This document shows positions 1 to 8,982 of a DNA stretch of 64,000 nucleotides, in pieces. The stretch lies in the NCBI RefSeq assembly GCF_003121485.1, contig NZ_QAVX01000002.1:150358-214357 (forward strand), written 5' to 3'. A program made the translations under genes and the position numbers. Each line of letters opens with the position of its first letter. Positions within the stretch are counted from its first letter, which is position 1. This stretch comes from Dyella sp. C11. Its GTDB lineage: Bacteria; Pseudomonadota; Gammaproteobacteria; Xanthomonadales; Rhodanobacteraceae. The notes beneath the pieces were generated by a model. The model did not search any database. It saw only the letters and a list, made by a program, of their open reading frames with translations, and was not told where the DNA came from.

Positions 1-2525
1 TGCATGCGCTGACCGTGAAGCAGGCGCAGGGCGACCTGCAGGCCAAGGGCACACTCACCTTGCAGCCGGCGCTGGGATGGCAGATCGAGGCCATCGCCAA
101 CAAGTTCGATCCGGGCCACCTGCTGGCGAAATGGAATGGTTCGCTGGATTTCGACATCGCTTCGCAAGGGTCGCTGCCGCAGGATCACCCCGATGTCACG
201 CTGGACATCAGGAAATTCGACGGTCGCCTGCGCGACCGCACCGTGCATGGCGATGGCAAATTGCATCTGCCACCCGAAGGCGTGGTGGACGGCAAACTGC
301 ATCTCATCTCCGGTGGCAGCGACGCGCTGATCGACGCGAAACCCAGCAACACGAACAACATCACCGTGACACTTGCCGTGGCGTCGCTGGGCGACTGGTT
401 GCCCGAAGCGGCGGGCCGCTTGCAGGGTACGATCCAGGTGCGTGGCAAGCATCCCGCGCTGGCGGTGGATGCGAACCTGCAAGGCAGCGCGTTGAGCTAT
501 GCGGGACAGCGCGTAGATAGTCTGCGGCTGGTCGCCAACGTGCCGGACATCAGCCATCCCGGCGGCAAGCTCGATTTGCAGACCAGCGGCGTCACTGCAG
601 GCGGCCTCGCTTTCACGCAGGTGAATGTGCAGGGCAACGGCACGGCGGAGCGACACAGTCTTACGCTCAGCGCGCACGGCTCGCCGCTGTCCACTGACCT
701 GGCGCTCAGTGGTGGCCTCAAGGGTTCGGCGTGGAACGGCACGCTGTCCACGTTCAACATCGACTTCGCCGGCCTGCCCCGCTGGCGCTTGCAGCAATCG
801 ACGCAGCTTTCGTACAACGACGGCGCACTCAACCTCTCCGAACTGTGTCTTACGGCTGGCGAACCGCTGCTGTGTGCGGCAGCCAAGCAGGACAAGGCGG
901 GCAATCTGGATGCGAACTATCGCCTGCATGGCTTGCCCATCGCGCTGATCATGAGCGCAGTGAGCACCAGCAAGGTGCCGATGCGCGTGGAAGGTTCACT
1001 CGACGGCAATGGCAGTATTCGTCGCAACACGGCAGGTGCGCTGACGGGTCAGGCATCGATCACGTCGCCGCGTGGCTCCGTCGCTTATGCCGATCGCGCG
1101 GATCAACCGCTGGTGACCTATGACAACCTCGCCCTCACCGCGCAGCTCAGTCCTTCCAGCCAGCAGTTGCAACTGCACGCGGGGTTGACCAACAGCGGAC
1201 GCATCGATGGCAACGTCACGCTCACCGGCGCGCAGCAAGCGCTCGGCGGCCACGTCGGCATCCATGTCAGCAACCTCAAGCTGCTGGAAATATTCACTAC
1301 TGAAGTGGTGAACCCCAAGGGCGCGATGAATGGCGACTTCAACCTCGCCGGCACGCTCTCGCAACCGGCCATCAGCGGCCAGGCCAATCTCACCGATTTC
1401 TCGGCGGAAATTCCCGGCATGGGCCTCAAGCTCACGCAGGGGCGCGTGACCATCGGCACCACCGATGCACAGCATTACCGCATCGACGGCACGCTGCATT
1501 CGGGTGACGGCAACGTGGTTCTCGCGGGCACGGCTGCACTCGGCGCCGATGCGCAGAGCGTGCTCTCGGTGAAAGGCAGCAACTTCAAGGCGATCGACAT
1601 TCCCGCCGCCAAGGTGGCCATTTCGCCGGACCTTGCGGTGAAGCACGACAACAACGGATTGAACATCACAGGCAACGTCACGCTCGACAGCGCCGACGTG
1701 AACCTCGACAAGCTGCCCGGCGCCGGTGCTACCAAGGCCTCGTCCGATGTCGTGATCGTCGACGAAAAGCAGCAGGAGGAAGCCGCCAGCCAGAAGCCGC
1801 ATTCCGCCACCGTCCCGGTGAATCTTGGCAAGAAGGCGCATCTCGTCGGCATGGGCCTGGATGGCACGTTGAGCGGTCAGCTGGTGGTCGCCGACCGACC
1901 GGGCCGCGCGACCACCGGCCAGGGACAGGTCGAAGTCAGCGGCACCTACAAGGCGTACGGCCAGAATCTGCAGATCGACCGCGGCCAGCTGCTGTTCGCC
2001 AGCACGCCCATCGACAATCCGGGCCTGAACATTCGCGCCATCCGCAAACTCAATCCCAACGCCACCATCGACGATGGCCAGCAGGTGGGCTTGAACATCG
2101 CCGGCACGGCGCAGCGCCCCGTGCTCACCGTGTTCTCGCAACCCACCATGGAACAGTCAGATGCCCTCTCCTACCTCATTACCGGCAAACCGCTGTCGCA
2201 GGTAAAGGGGGGTGAAGGCAACATGGTGGGCGCTGCGGCGCAGGCGCTGGGATCGGCCACGGGCAACCTGCTGGCCAAGAGCATCGGTTCACGCCTGGGC
2301 GTGGACGACATCGGCGTGAGCAGCAGCGACGCCTTGAACGGCAGCTCCGCGTTTACGGTGGGCAAATACCTTTCGCCGCGTCTCTACATCAGCTACGGCG
2401 TAGGCCTTTTCGATCCGGGTCAGGTGATCGTGCTGCGCTACCACTTCAACGCCCGCTGGAACTTCGAAGCGCAAAGCGCCACCGACTTCAACCGCGCCTC
2501 GCTCAATTACCGGATCGAGCGCTGA
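1..2525 (+). CDS. tamB: TamB, translocation and assembly module subunit (5' truncated by window edge)
   Basis: C-terminal part of TamB, the inner-membrane-anchored periplasm-spanning protein that works with the outer-membrane protein TamA in outer-membrane protein assembly and lipid transport. The frame is open to the left edge, so the true start lies upstream; at least 836 residues are visible. They form a long series of short amphipathic beta repeats, as expected of the TamB/DUF490 beta-helical groove. The last ~150 residues show the conserved DUF490 end: a stretch on partially redundant beta strands (SDALSYLITGKPLSQ), a glycine/alanine-rich segment, then GVDDIGVSS and a terminal aromatic tail (YHFNARWNFE). 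tamA would be expected just upstream, outside the window. The gene ends 6 bp from a convergent gene. Confidence 0.93.
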   Translation, partial: HALTVKQAQGDLQAKGTLTLQPALGWQIEAIANKFDPGHLLAKWNGSLDFDIASQGSLPQDHPDVTLDIRKFDGRLRDRTVHGDGKLHLPPEGVVDGKLHLISGGSDALIDAKPSNTNNITVTLAVASLGDWLPEAAGRLQGTIQVRGKHPALAVDANLQGSALSYAGQRVDSLRLVANVPDISHPGGKLDLQTSGVTAGGLAFTQVNVQGNGTAERHSLTLSAHGSPLSTDLALSGGLKGSAWNGTLSTFNIDFAGLPRWRLQQSTQLSYNDGALNLSELCLTAGEPLLCAAAKQDKAGNLDANYRLHGLPIALIMSAVSTSKVPMRVEGSLDGNGSIRRNTAGALTGQASITSPRGSVAYADRADQPLVTYDNLALTAQLSPSSQQLQLHAGLTNSGRIDGNVTLTGAQQALGGHVGIHVSNLKLLEIFTTEVVNPKGAMNGDFNLAGTLSQPAISGQANLTDFSAEIPGMGLKLTQGRVTIGTTDAQHYRIDGTLHSGDGNVVLAGTAALGADAQSVLSVKGSNFKAIDIPAAKVAISPDLAVKHDNNGLNITGNVTLDSADVNLDKLPGAGATKASSDVVIVDEKQQEEAASQKPHSATVPVNLGKKAHLVGMGLDGTLSGQLVVADRPGRATTGQGQVEVSGTYKAYGQNLQIDRGQLLFASTPIDNPGLNIRAIRKLNPNATIDDGQQVGLNIAGTAQRPVLTVFSQPTMEQSDALSYLITGKPLSQVKGGEGNMVGAAAQALGSATGNLLAKSIGSRLGVDDIGVSSSDALNGSSAFTVGKYLSPRLYISYGVGLFDPGQVIVLRYHFNARWNFEAQSATDFNRASLNYRIER

Positions 2526-2531
2526 ACCGGC

Positions 2532-3452
2532 TCAACGGCGATATCGCACATAGAGTCGCTTGAACAGATAGAGAAGGTGTCCGCCAAAGCCCTTGTCCTG
2601 TGCTTGAAGCAGGCGGCTGTTTTCATCGTAAAGGTTCCGCAGCTGCTCGTCGCGCTGTGCGATCAGCTGCCGGATATGTGCCACATCCGCATCGGTCAGC
2701 ATTCGCCCAGGCGCCATGTGTTCCGGAAGCTGTGCATTGACGTAGTGAGTCGTATGGCGGCCAGCCGTTTCTTCACTGGGGCGAGCGGCGCTGTAGAAGT
2801 ACAACGCAACAGACCTGCGGCTCAGGTGCCGCTGTTCCTCCGGCATGTTGATCATGTCGAAGCCATGCCAGCTCTTCTCGTTCGTCTCGAAGATCACACA
2901 GCGATTGAACAGCGGCGCAACCCGTACCTGAGGCTTTGTGGCGGCATAGGGATCACGATACAGATCAAACATGCCGCCCCATGACTCGTCCCATTCATGG
3001 TTGAGGTACACGATGAGATTGAGTCGGCGATGCCAACGTTCGCTCGGGTGATAGTTGAAGTCGATATGTGCCCGCAGCGCCTGGCCGTGGCGGTTCTCGT
3101 GGGTACCGCCGCCGAGGTAGAAGGGATCGTAGATAAGGTCGTCGATGCCCGTAATACGCCCCACGAAATCCAGAAACTCACGTGTCTGGATGACGTCGTC
3201 CAGCTTCTGGTAGGCCTCACCCAGGCCGCGCACGCGATCAACTGTCGACTTGCCACCGGGGCGGCCGTCATCGCCAATGTAGTTTCCCTTTTCGAACGTC
3301 GGGAACGAGGCCAGCAACGCGTCCGCAAAACGGGGGGCAAGAAAATCATCGATGATCACGTGCCGAAACGGTTCGGCCGACGCGAACTGCACCTTCAAGG
3401 CGTTTTCCCGTTCGAGGACTTTGGTGTCAACGACGGAGCGAAGACTTTCCAC
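2532..3452 (-). CDS. 2OG-Fe(II) oxygenase family protein (prolyl 4-hydroxylase-like)
   Basis: A 306-residue probable non-haem iron, 2-oxoglutarate-dependent dioxygenase of the prolyl-hydroxylase fold. The iron triad is visible as H129-I-D131 (RAHIDFNYH) and H196 (KSWHGF); the basic residue for the 2OG carboxylate is probably R212 or R213 (SRRSVALYF). The segment between them (RRLNLIVYLN, WGGMFDLY) is typical of this fold. The last ~60 residues look helical or coiled-coil and lie outside the catalytic core. Start is GTG with GGAAGG a few bases upstream. The substrate cannot be read from sequence; relatives modify proteins or surface glycan and LPS components. It is convergent with tamB and not in an obvious operon. 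Confidence 0.85.
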   Translation of the reverse strand: MESLRSVVDTKVLERENALKVQFASAEPFRHVIIDDFLAPRFADALLASFPTFEKGNYIGDDGRPGGKSTVDRVRGLGEAYQKLDDVIQTREFLDFVGRITGIDDLIYDPFYLGGGTHENRHGQALRAHIDFNYHPSERWHRRLNLIVYLNHEWDESWGGMFDLYRDPYAATKPQVRVAPLFNRCVIFETNEKSWHGFDMINMPEEQRHLSRRSVALYFYSAARPSEETAGRHTTHYVNAQLPEHMAPGRMLTDADVAHIRQLIAQRDEQLRNLYDENSRLLQAQDKGFGGHLLYLFKRLYVRYRR

Positions 3453-3630
3453 GCAAACCTTCCTTGGCGGTTGACCGCAATCTTCTTAAACAGGCGCTAA
3501 AGCCTACCGCATCCATCGCAAGTTTCAGCGGCCGTCTTGTCCTTGGCGGTGCACTTATAGGCCATAAGTCACGCTCGCGACAGCGAATTGAGCGACTATC
3601 GTTACCCTTTCCCGTTTCAGGAGACCGCCC

Positions 3631-5709
3631 ATGCGGCAACTTCGTTGGATTCTCACGGCCGCGGCAATGACCACCACGTGCACCATGGCGGCCACGGCAA
3701 CCCAGCCGGCTCCCACCCATACTGCAGCGCGTGGCCCCAGCGGCATCGATCTGGCGGGCATCGACCACAGCGTGTTGCCGGGGAATGACTTCGACAACTA
3801 CGCCAACGGCAACTGGAAGAAGACGGCGGAGATTCCGGCGGACCGTTCCAGCACCGGCATCTTCCTGCAGGTGTTCCAGAAGGCCGAGAAGCGCAATGCG
3901 GACCTGATCCAGGCCGCGGGCAACAGCAAGCCGGCGCCGGGCAGCAACGAGCGCAAGATCGCCGATTACTACGCGGCCTTCATGGACGAGGCCACCATCG
4001 AGAAGCGCGGCCTGGAACCGCTGCAGCCCGAGCTGAAGCAGATTGACGCCATCAGCACCAAGGCCGATCTCGCCCGCGTGCTGGGCGATGGCCTGCGCGC
4101 TGACGTGGACCCGGTGAATGCCACCAACTTCCACACGGAACACCTGTTCGGCCTGTTCGTGTCGCACGGCCTGCAGGATGCATCGCAGAATATTCCGTAC
4201 CTGCTGCAGGGAGGCCTGGGCATGCCCACGCGCGACTACTACCTGTCCGACGACAAGGCGATGGTGGATACGCGCGGCAAGTACCAGGCGTACATCGTCG
4301 CGTTGCTGAAGCAGGCGAACATCGCCGACGCGGATGCGAAGGCCAAATCCATCCTCGATCTTGAAACGAAGATCGCCAAGGCACAGGTCGACATCGTCGA
4401 CAGCCAGGACATCCACAAGGCCAACAATCCGTGGGCGATCGATGCCTTCGTCAAGAATGCGCCGGGCCTGGACTGGAACGCGTACTTCAAGGCTGCCGGC
4501 TTGGATCAGCAAAAGACCGTGGACGTATGGCAGGTGCCCGCCATCAAGTCGCTCTCTGCCCTTACCGCCAGCGAGCCGCTGCAGGCATGGAAGGACTACC
4601 TCACCTTCCACGCGCTGAATGAAAGCGCTCCGCTGCTGCCCAAGGCGTTTGCCGATCTCAACTTCGGCTTCTACGGCCAGGCGCTGTCGGGCACACCCAA
4701 GCAGCGCGATCGCTGGAAGCGCGCGGTGGGCAGCACCAACAACGCACTGGGCGATGCCGTGGGCAAGCTCTATGTGGACAAGTACTTCCCTGCCTCGTCC
4801 AAGCAGCAGGTCGAGCAGATGGTGACGAACATCCTCGCCGCCTTCGACGAACGCGTGGATCACCTTGACTGGATGGCGCCGGAAACGCGCCAGAAGGCCA
4901 AGGCCAAGATCGCCAGCATTCGCGTGAGCGTGGGTTACCCGGAAACGTGGCGTGACTACAGCACGCTGGAAGTGCGCGCCAACGATGCACTGGGCAACCA
5001 GCAGCGCGCGGACAAGTACGAGTACGAACATCAGCTGGCCAAGCTCGGCAAGCCGGTGGATCGCAACGAGTGGTGGATGACGCCGCAGACGGTGAATGCG
5101 GTGAATCTGCCGCTGCAGAACGCGCTGAATTTCCCTGCGGCCATTCTCGAAGCGCCGTTCTTCGATCCGAAGGCCGATGCCGCCGCCAACTACGGTTCCA
5201 TCGGTGCGGTGATCGGCCACGAGATCAGCCACAGCTTCGACAACCTTGGTGCGGAGTTCGATGCGCAAGGCAACCTCGCCAACTGGTGGACGCCGGAAGA
5301 TCAGGCGCACTTCAAGGCCGCGGGCCAGAAGCTGGTCGAGCAGTACAACGCTTATGAAGCACTGCCGGGCCTGCACATCAACGGTCAGCAGACGCTGGGA
5401 GAGAACATCGCCGACGTGTCGGGCCTCACCGTGGCTTACGTGGCGTACCACAAGTCACTCGGCGGCAAGCCTGCTCCGGTGATCGACGGCCTTACCGGCG
5501 ACCAGCGCTTCTTCCTCGCCTTCGGCCAGAGCTGGCGCGAGAAGATCCGCGATGCCGCCATGCGTCGCCAGGTGATCGGCAACGAGCACTCGCCGGGCCG
5601 TTTCCGCGCGCAGACCGTGCGCAATCTCGACGGCTGGTACGATGCGTTCCAGCCGAAGCCGGGCGAAACCCTGTACCTCGCCCCGGCGGATCGCGTGAAG
5701 ATCTGGTAA
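3631..5709 (+). CDS. M13 family zinc metalloendopeptidase (neprilysin/PepO-like)
   Basis: A 692-residue secreted or periplasmic oligopeptidase of the neprilysin family, which cleaves short peptides. An N-terminal signal peptide (MRQLRWILTAAAMTTTCTMA) is followed by the M13 N-terminal helical domain. The catalytic part carries the substrate-binding NAVN motif, H530-E-I-S-H534 (zinc ligands and catalytic Glu) and E591-N-I-A-D595 (third zinc ligand and supporting Asp). The C-terminus ends in VKIW, matching the family's terminal Trp. The ATG follows an AGGAG-type ribosome site. The gene stands alone between a convergent neighbour and a rho-independent terminator. Confidence 0.95.
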   Translation: MRQLRWILTAAAMTTTCTMAATATQPAPTHTAARGPSGIDLAGIDHSVLPGNDFDNYANGNWKKTAEIPADRSSTGIFLQVFQKAEKRNADLIQAAGNSKPAPGSNERKIADYYAAFMDEATIEKRGLEPLQPELKQIDAISTKADLARVLGDGLRADVDPVNATNFHTEHLFGLFVSHGLQDASQNIPYLLQGGLGMPTRDYYLSDDKAMVDTRGKYQAYIVALLKQANIADADAKAKSILDLETKIAKAQVDIVDSQDIHKANNPWAIDAFVKNAPGLDWNAYFKAAGLDQQKTVDVWQVPAIKSLSALTASEPLQAWKDYLTFHALNESAPLLPKAFADLNFGFYGQALSGTPKQRDRWKRAVGSTNNALGDAVGKLYVDKYFPASSKQQVEQMVTNILAAFDERVDHLDWMAPETRQKAKAKIASIRVSVGYPETWRDYSTLEVRANDALGNQQRADKYEYEHQLAKLGKPVDRNEWWMTPQTVNAVNLPLQNALNFPAAILEAPFFDPKADAAANYGSIGAVIGHEISHSFDNLGAEFDAQGNLANWWTPEDQAHFKAAGQKLVEQYNAYEALPGLHINGQQTLGENIADVSGLTVAYVAYHKSLGGKPAPVIDGLTGDQRFFLAFGQSWREKIRDAAMRRQVIGNEHSPGRFRAQTVRNLDGWYDAFQPKPGETLYLAPADRVKIW

Positions 5710-5732
5710 TTCCGCGAATGCCTTGAAACAGG

Positions 5733-5766
5733 AAAAGCCGTGCCTCATCGAGGCGCGGCTTTTTTC
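5733..5766 (+). terminator. Rho-independent terminator of the M13 peptidase gene
   Basis: A 14-bp stem (AAAAGCCGTGCCTC pairing with GAGGCGCGGCTTTT, one G-T pair), a 3-nt loop and a run of T. It starts 24 bp after the stop codon. Confidence 0.85.
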
Positions 5767-5880
5767 TTGGCTGACGATCAAGCGTTGTTTCAGATCGCCA
5801 TGCTGATGCGTGACCCAGCGCGCCACCGTACTGATTCACTACGATCAAGAGACCGCCCCGCCACGTCGATCACGGGTGCA

Positions 5881-6645
5881 TCAACCTTTGCGCAGTGATT
5901 GTCGATGCGGCCAGATGGCGCGGAATACATTGACGAGCATGACCACGAAAATCACCCGCACAAATAAACCACCTGTGTTGGGGCGTTCACCCGCTGCGGC
6001 CTGCATGCCGAGTGTGGCAATACCGTCGACGGCCAGCAGCGCCATCGCCAGACCCAGAGCGATCAGAGAGTACCGGCGGTGAACGAAACAGCCCAGGACG
6101 GCCATAACCACTGCGATAAGGCACCCGGCGAGAAACCCGTCCGGATTGTTGGCAACGAACTGCATGACGATGCCACCGACAACATTGAAGCCGGCAATCC
6201 AGTAGAGCAGCACGGCAGCCGACTTCGCGGCCTGTTTGGCATGCAAGGCAGTCCCGATGGATCCAGGCAGGACAACGCCATCGAGTTTCGCCACCATGCC
6301 GACGAGCTTGAAGATGTTCCCGGCCATCAACTGGATCGTGATGACCGACCCATTGCCATAGGGAAAGCTCATGCCCTCTTTCAGTTGCTTGGTTAACTGC
6401 CTGGTCGGGACGTCCGCGACCAACGGCTGCCCATCAAGCGTGATGCTTCCCTTTCTGAAGGGTTTCAATTTGACAACCAGGCGTTCCGGGCCACCCGGTT
6501 CCAAGGCAAAGACGGCGTTCACGGCAGACAGCATCCAGCTCACTAAGAAGATGCATATTTTGTGCGCCTCTCGCACGCAGGCACATGAGAGTCCTCTGAA
6601 ACCGCGTCGCGATTCGACGCTTGCCGTTACCGAACGCACCGTCAC
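5881..6645 (-). CDS. Hypothetical membrane protein with four predicted TM helices
   Basis: Not recognised. The frame gives up to 254 residues. Residues ~30-48 (ICIFLVSWMLSAVNAVFA) look like a signal peptide, so the true start may be an internal GTG at 6576 or ATG at 6534; none has a good ribosome site. After ~85 soluble residues come four hydrophobic segments (AAVLLYWIAGFNVVGGIV, GFLAGCLIAVVMAVLGCFV, YSLIALGLAMALLAV, LFVRVIFVVMLVNVF). The GMSFPYGNGSVITIQ and KLDGVVLPGS stretches suggest a small periplasmic beta domain. It lies 40 bp downstream of another small membrane protein gene on the same strand and may be cotranscribed with it. Confidence 0.6.
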   Translation of the reverse strand: MTVRSVTASVESRRGFRGLSCACVREAHKICIFLVSWMLSAVNAVFALEPGGPERLVVKLKPFRKGSITLDGQPLVADVPTRQLTKQLKEGMSFPYGNGSVITIQLMAGNIFKLVGMVAKLDGVVLPGSIGTALHAKQAAKSAAVLLYWIAGFNVVGGIVMQFVANNPDGFLAGCLIAVVMAVLGCFVHRRYSLIALGLAMALLAVDGIATLGMQAAAGERPNTGGLFVRVIFVVMLVNVFRAIWPHRQSLRKG

Positions 6646-6684
6646 GCGCGACAGTGCCGCACTGGTGTTCGTCAGGTCGGTGAC

Positions 6685-7062
6685 TCAATAGGCCGCGGGC
6701 CGGGGTGTAAGCAGCGCAAGCACCAGGGCGGCAATAAACAAGGCGGGCACATCGCCAGCCAAGTGCCCCATATGCCCCGGATGCATGAACGACTGCACTG
6801 CCATGATGGCGCCGTGCACCGCGCTCGACCACACGGTGAACCAGATCAGGCTGAGATTGGCCAGCGGATCGCGCGCGGCACGGATCAGGAACACGCCGAG
6901 TGTCGCGTACACGCCTACGATCATCAGCGGGTAATCCGAATAGCCTTCATGCCAAGACCAGCCGGATGGCCACAGCTGCATCAAGGGATAGATCAGCAGA
7001 CAGATCACGCCCAGGGCCACCAGGGCGATGCGAAGAAGCTGCAGGCGCTGCGTGTCGTTCAT
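6685..7062 (-). CDS. Small four-TM membrane protein (DUF6632-like)
   Basis: A 125-residue integral membrane protein. ATG 7062 (MNDTQRL) is preferred over the upstream in-frame ATG at 7080 because GGAGG lies 8 nt before it. Four hydrophobic helices (ALVALGVICLLIYPLM, YPLMIVGVYATLGVFLI, LSLIWFTVWSSAVHGAIMAV, VPALFIAALVLALL) carry conserved-looking HGAIMAVQ and HPGHMGH between TM3 and TM4. Its size and motifs resemble the uncharacterised DUF6632 family; that assignment is from memory and tentative. No function is proposed. Confidence 0.65.
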   Translation of the reverse strand: MNDTQRLQLLRIALVALGVICLLIYPLMQLWPSGWSWHEGYSDYPLMIVGVYATLGVFLIRAARDPLANLSLIWFTVWSSAVHGAIMAVQSFMHPGHMGHLAGDVPALFIAALVLALLTPRPAAY

Positions 7063-7137
7063 GATCGCCACCTCCGCCATGTCGACGAGAGCGGCAGTCT
7101 ATGCCCCACGATCGCGGGTTGATGCTGGACGAACGGC

Positions 7138-7599
7138 CTAGAGCGTTCGCGTCATGAACACACTGAAGGCGTCATCCAGGTAATCCCCGAACGGCCCGCA
7201 AAACACGAATCCAAAGCGCGCATACAACTGTCGCGCCGGTTCGAAGGCGGCCGGAGAGCCGGTTTCCAGGCTCACGCGACGATAACCCCGACGTGTCGCT
7301 TCATCCAGCATGTGCTGCAGCACGAATGCCGCCACGCCCTTGCGGCGATGGTGATTGGACGTCCGCATGGACTTGATCTCGGCATGCGTCGCGTCGAGCT
7401 GGCGCAGCGCGCCGCAACCGACCAGTTCGCCCTGCTCCCACACGGTCCAGAAGGTGATTTCCGGCTTTCGCAGGCGCTCCAGGTCGAGCGCGTGGATGCT
7501 TTCAGGCGGCGACCATTTCGCCATGTCGTCGAGGTGCTCTTGCAGCAACGCGGCGATCTCCGGGCCGCGCAAATCATCGACACGGATCTCGAAGCGCAT
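7138..7599 (-). CDS. GNAT family N-acetyltransferase
   Basis: A 153-residue acetyl-CoA-dependent acetyltransferase. The acetyl-CoA loop is seen in HHRRKGVAAFVLQHML (R/Q-x-x-G-x-A/G), preceded by the beta4 strand ELVGCGALRQL and followed by the C-terminal ARQLYARFGFVFCGPF motif of single-domain GNATs acting on small molecules or amino groups. The stop of murD2 lies 13 bp upstream on the same strand, so it is probably the last gene of the murL-murD2 transcript. ATG 7599 is chosen over the adjacent GTG; GAAGGA lies upstream. The substrate is unknown; a cell-wall or antibiotic role is only a guess from position. Confidence 0.85.
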   Translation of the reverse strand: MRFEIRVDDLRGPEIAALLQEHLDDMAKWSPPESIHALDLERLRKPEITFWTVWEQGELVGCGALRQLDATHAEIKSMRTSNHHRRKGVAAFVLQHMLDEATRRGYRRVSLETGSPAAFEPARQLYARFGFVFCGPFGDYLDDAFSVFMTRTL

Positions 7600-7611
7600 C
7601 ACAGGCTTCCT

Positions 7612-8982
7612 TCAGTGAATGCCCAGGCCGTCGATGCCAGCGATGTCGCGGCCGTCGAAGCCGGCCATATCGGCGAAATGACGACCGCGGTCGGCGTAGT
7701 CGTGGAATTGGTCGAAGCTGGGCGCACCAGGCGATAGCAGGATGCTGCCACCTGCAGGCGTCAGCTCGCGTGCGCGCTTCACCGCGGCATCGAGCTTATC
7801 CGCTTCTTCAACCGCGACGCCGGCCTCGCGCAATGCCTGCGCGATGCGGGGACCGTTGGCACCCTGCGCCACGATGGCGTGGGGCCGGTGCGCCTTCATC
7901 TCGTCGACAAAGTCCTTCCAGTCCAGGCCGCGATCGTGGCCGCCGACAATCACCGTCACCGCGCGACCCGACAGGCTGGCCAGGGCCGCCAGCGTGGCTT
8001 GCGGTGTGGTGCTGATGGAATCGTTGATCCAGTGAAAACCGCCATGCTCGCCCAGCGGCTGCAGACGATGCGGCAAGGGGCGGAAGGTGGCCAACGATGG
8101 CGCAGCCTCCAGCGTATCAAAACCCATGGTTTCCAGCGCCATCAAGGCCGCGCAGGCATTGAGCGCATTATGTTCGCCCGGCGCACGCAACTGCGCGATG
8201 TCGAACACCGCCTGTGCGCCGCGACGAATATGGCCGCCCGCCACATGCCAGCCGCCCGCCGTACCGAACGTGAAGCGATCCGGATGGCGCGCGGTCCGCT
8301 GCAGCAGCGATGGCTGCGCGGCGCTGACCAGCAGCTTGGCGGATACATCGGCCAGCTTGAGCTTGTCTTCGATATAGCGCTCGCGCGAGCCGTGCCAATC
8401 GAGGTGTTCTTCGTAAAGGCTGGTGATCACGCCGAGTTCGAGCGGGCCCGCCTCACCGGTCTGGAAACTCGACAGTTCGATGGCCCACAGATCAGCGTGT
8501 TGATCGAGCAATTCCAGCAGCGGCATGCCGATATTGCCGGCCAGCGCCGTGCGCACACCAAGACTGCGCGCGAGATGCGCGAGCATCGCCGTGGTGGTGC
8601 TCTTGCCCTTGGTGCCGGTGATGGCGACCACGCGCGCCGCTGGGTTTTCTGCAAACCATAGCGCGGTGCCCGAGGTCACCCGAACACCGGCGTCGCGGGC
8701 AGCCAGCAGCGCTGGCTTGTATGCCGAAATGCCGGGCGATTTCACCACTACATCGAATGCGGACAGCGCTGTCGCATCCGGCTCGCAGCCCTGCACCACC
8801 AGGCTTGCATCGAAGGCCTGGGCGGCAGCGACTTCTGCCTCGCTGCAGAACAAGCTCAGCGGCAAGCCGGGCAAGCGCGAGCGGACCGCCGTGATCGCTG
8901 CCTTGCCTTCGCGACCAAAACCCCAGATCGCCACGCGCTGTGCAGCGAGATCAGCGATGCGCAGCGGCGTCGCCTGCGTCAC
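7612..8982 (-). CDS. murD2: MurD2: UDP-N-acetylmuramoyl-L-alanine--L-glutamate ligase
   Basis: A 456-residue Mur ligase that adds glutamate to UDP-MurNAc-L-Ala in the cytoplasm. It has an N-terminal Rossmann-like domain (VAIWGFGREG), the ATP loop GTKGKSTTTAML, the central ELSSFQTG and EEHLDWHG motifs, and the C-terminal domain with INDSIST and VGGHDRGLDW. It is called MurD2 (L-Glu-adding) rather than MurD because the next gene upstream is murL, the partner epimerase, as in Xanthomonas oryzae, where the pair was described. The GTG start overlaps the murL stop by 4 bp (GTGA), implying translational coupling. Sequence alone does not prove L- versus D-Glu specificity; the murL linkage carries the argument. 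Confidence 0.88.
   Translation of the reverse strand: MTQATPLRIADLAAQRVAIWGFGREGKAAITAVRSRLPGLPLSLFCSEAEVAAAQAFDASLVVQGCEPDATALSAFDVVVKSPGISAYKPALLAARDAGVRVTSGTALWFAENPAARVVAITGTKGKSTTTAMLAHLARSLGVRTALAGNIGMPLLELLDQHADLWAIELSSFQTGEAGPLELGVITSLYEEHLDWHGSRERYIEDKLKLADVSAKLLVSAAQPSLLQRTARHPDRFTFGTAGGWHVAGGHIRRGAQAVFDIAQLRAPGEHNALNACAALMALETMGFDTLEAAPSLATFRPLPHRLQPLGEHGGFHWINDSISTTPQATLAALASLSGRAVTVIVGGHDRGLDWKDFVDEMKAHRPHAIVAQGANGPRIAQALREAGVAVEEADKLDAAVKRARELTPAGGSILLSPGAPSFDQFHDYADRGRHFADMAGFDGRDIAGIDGLGIH

Noticed and set aside
3427..5451. 674-codon antisense open frame over the M13 peptidase
   Set aside because: It has no ribosome site or domain, and is a codon-bias shadow of a GC-rich gene that has a complete set of M13 motifs.
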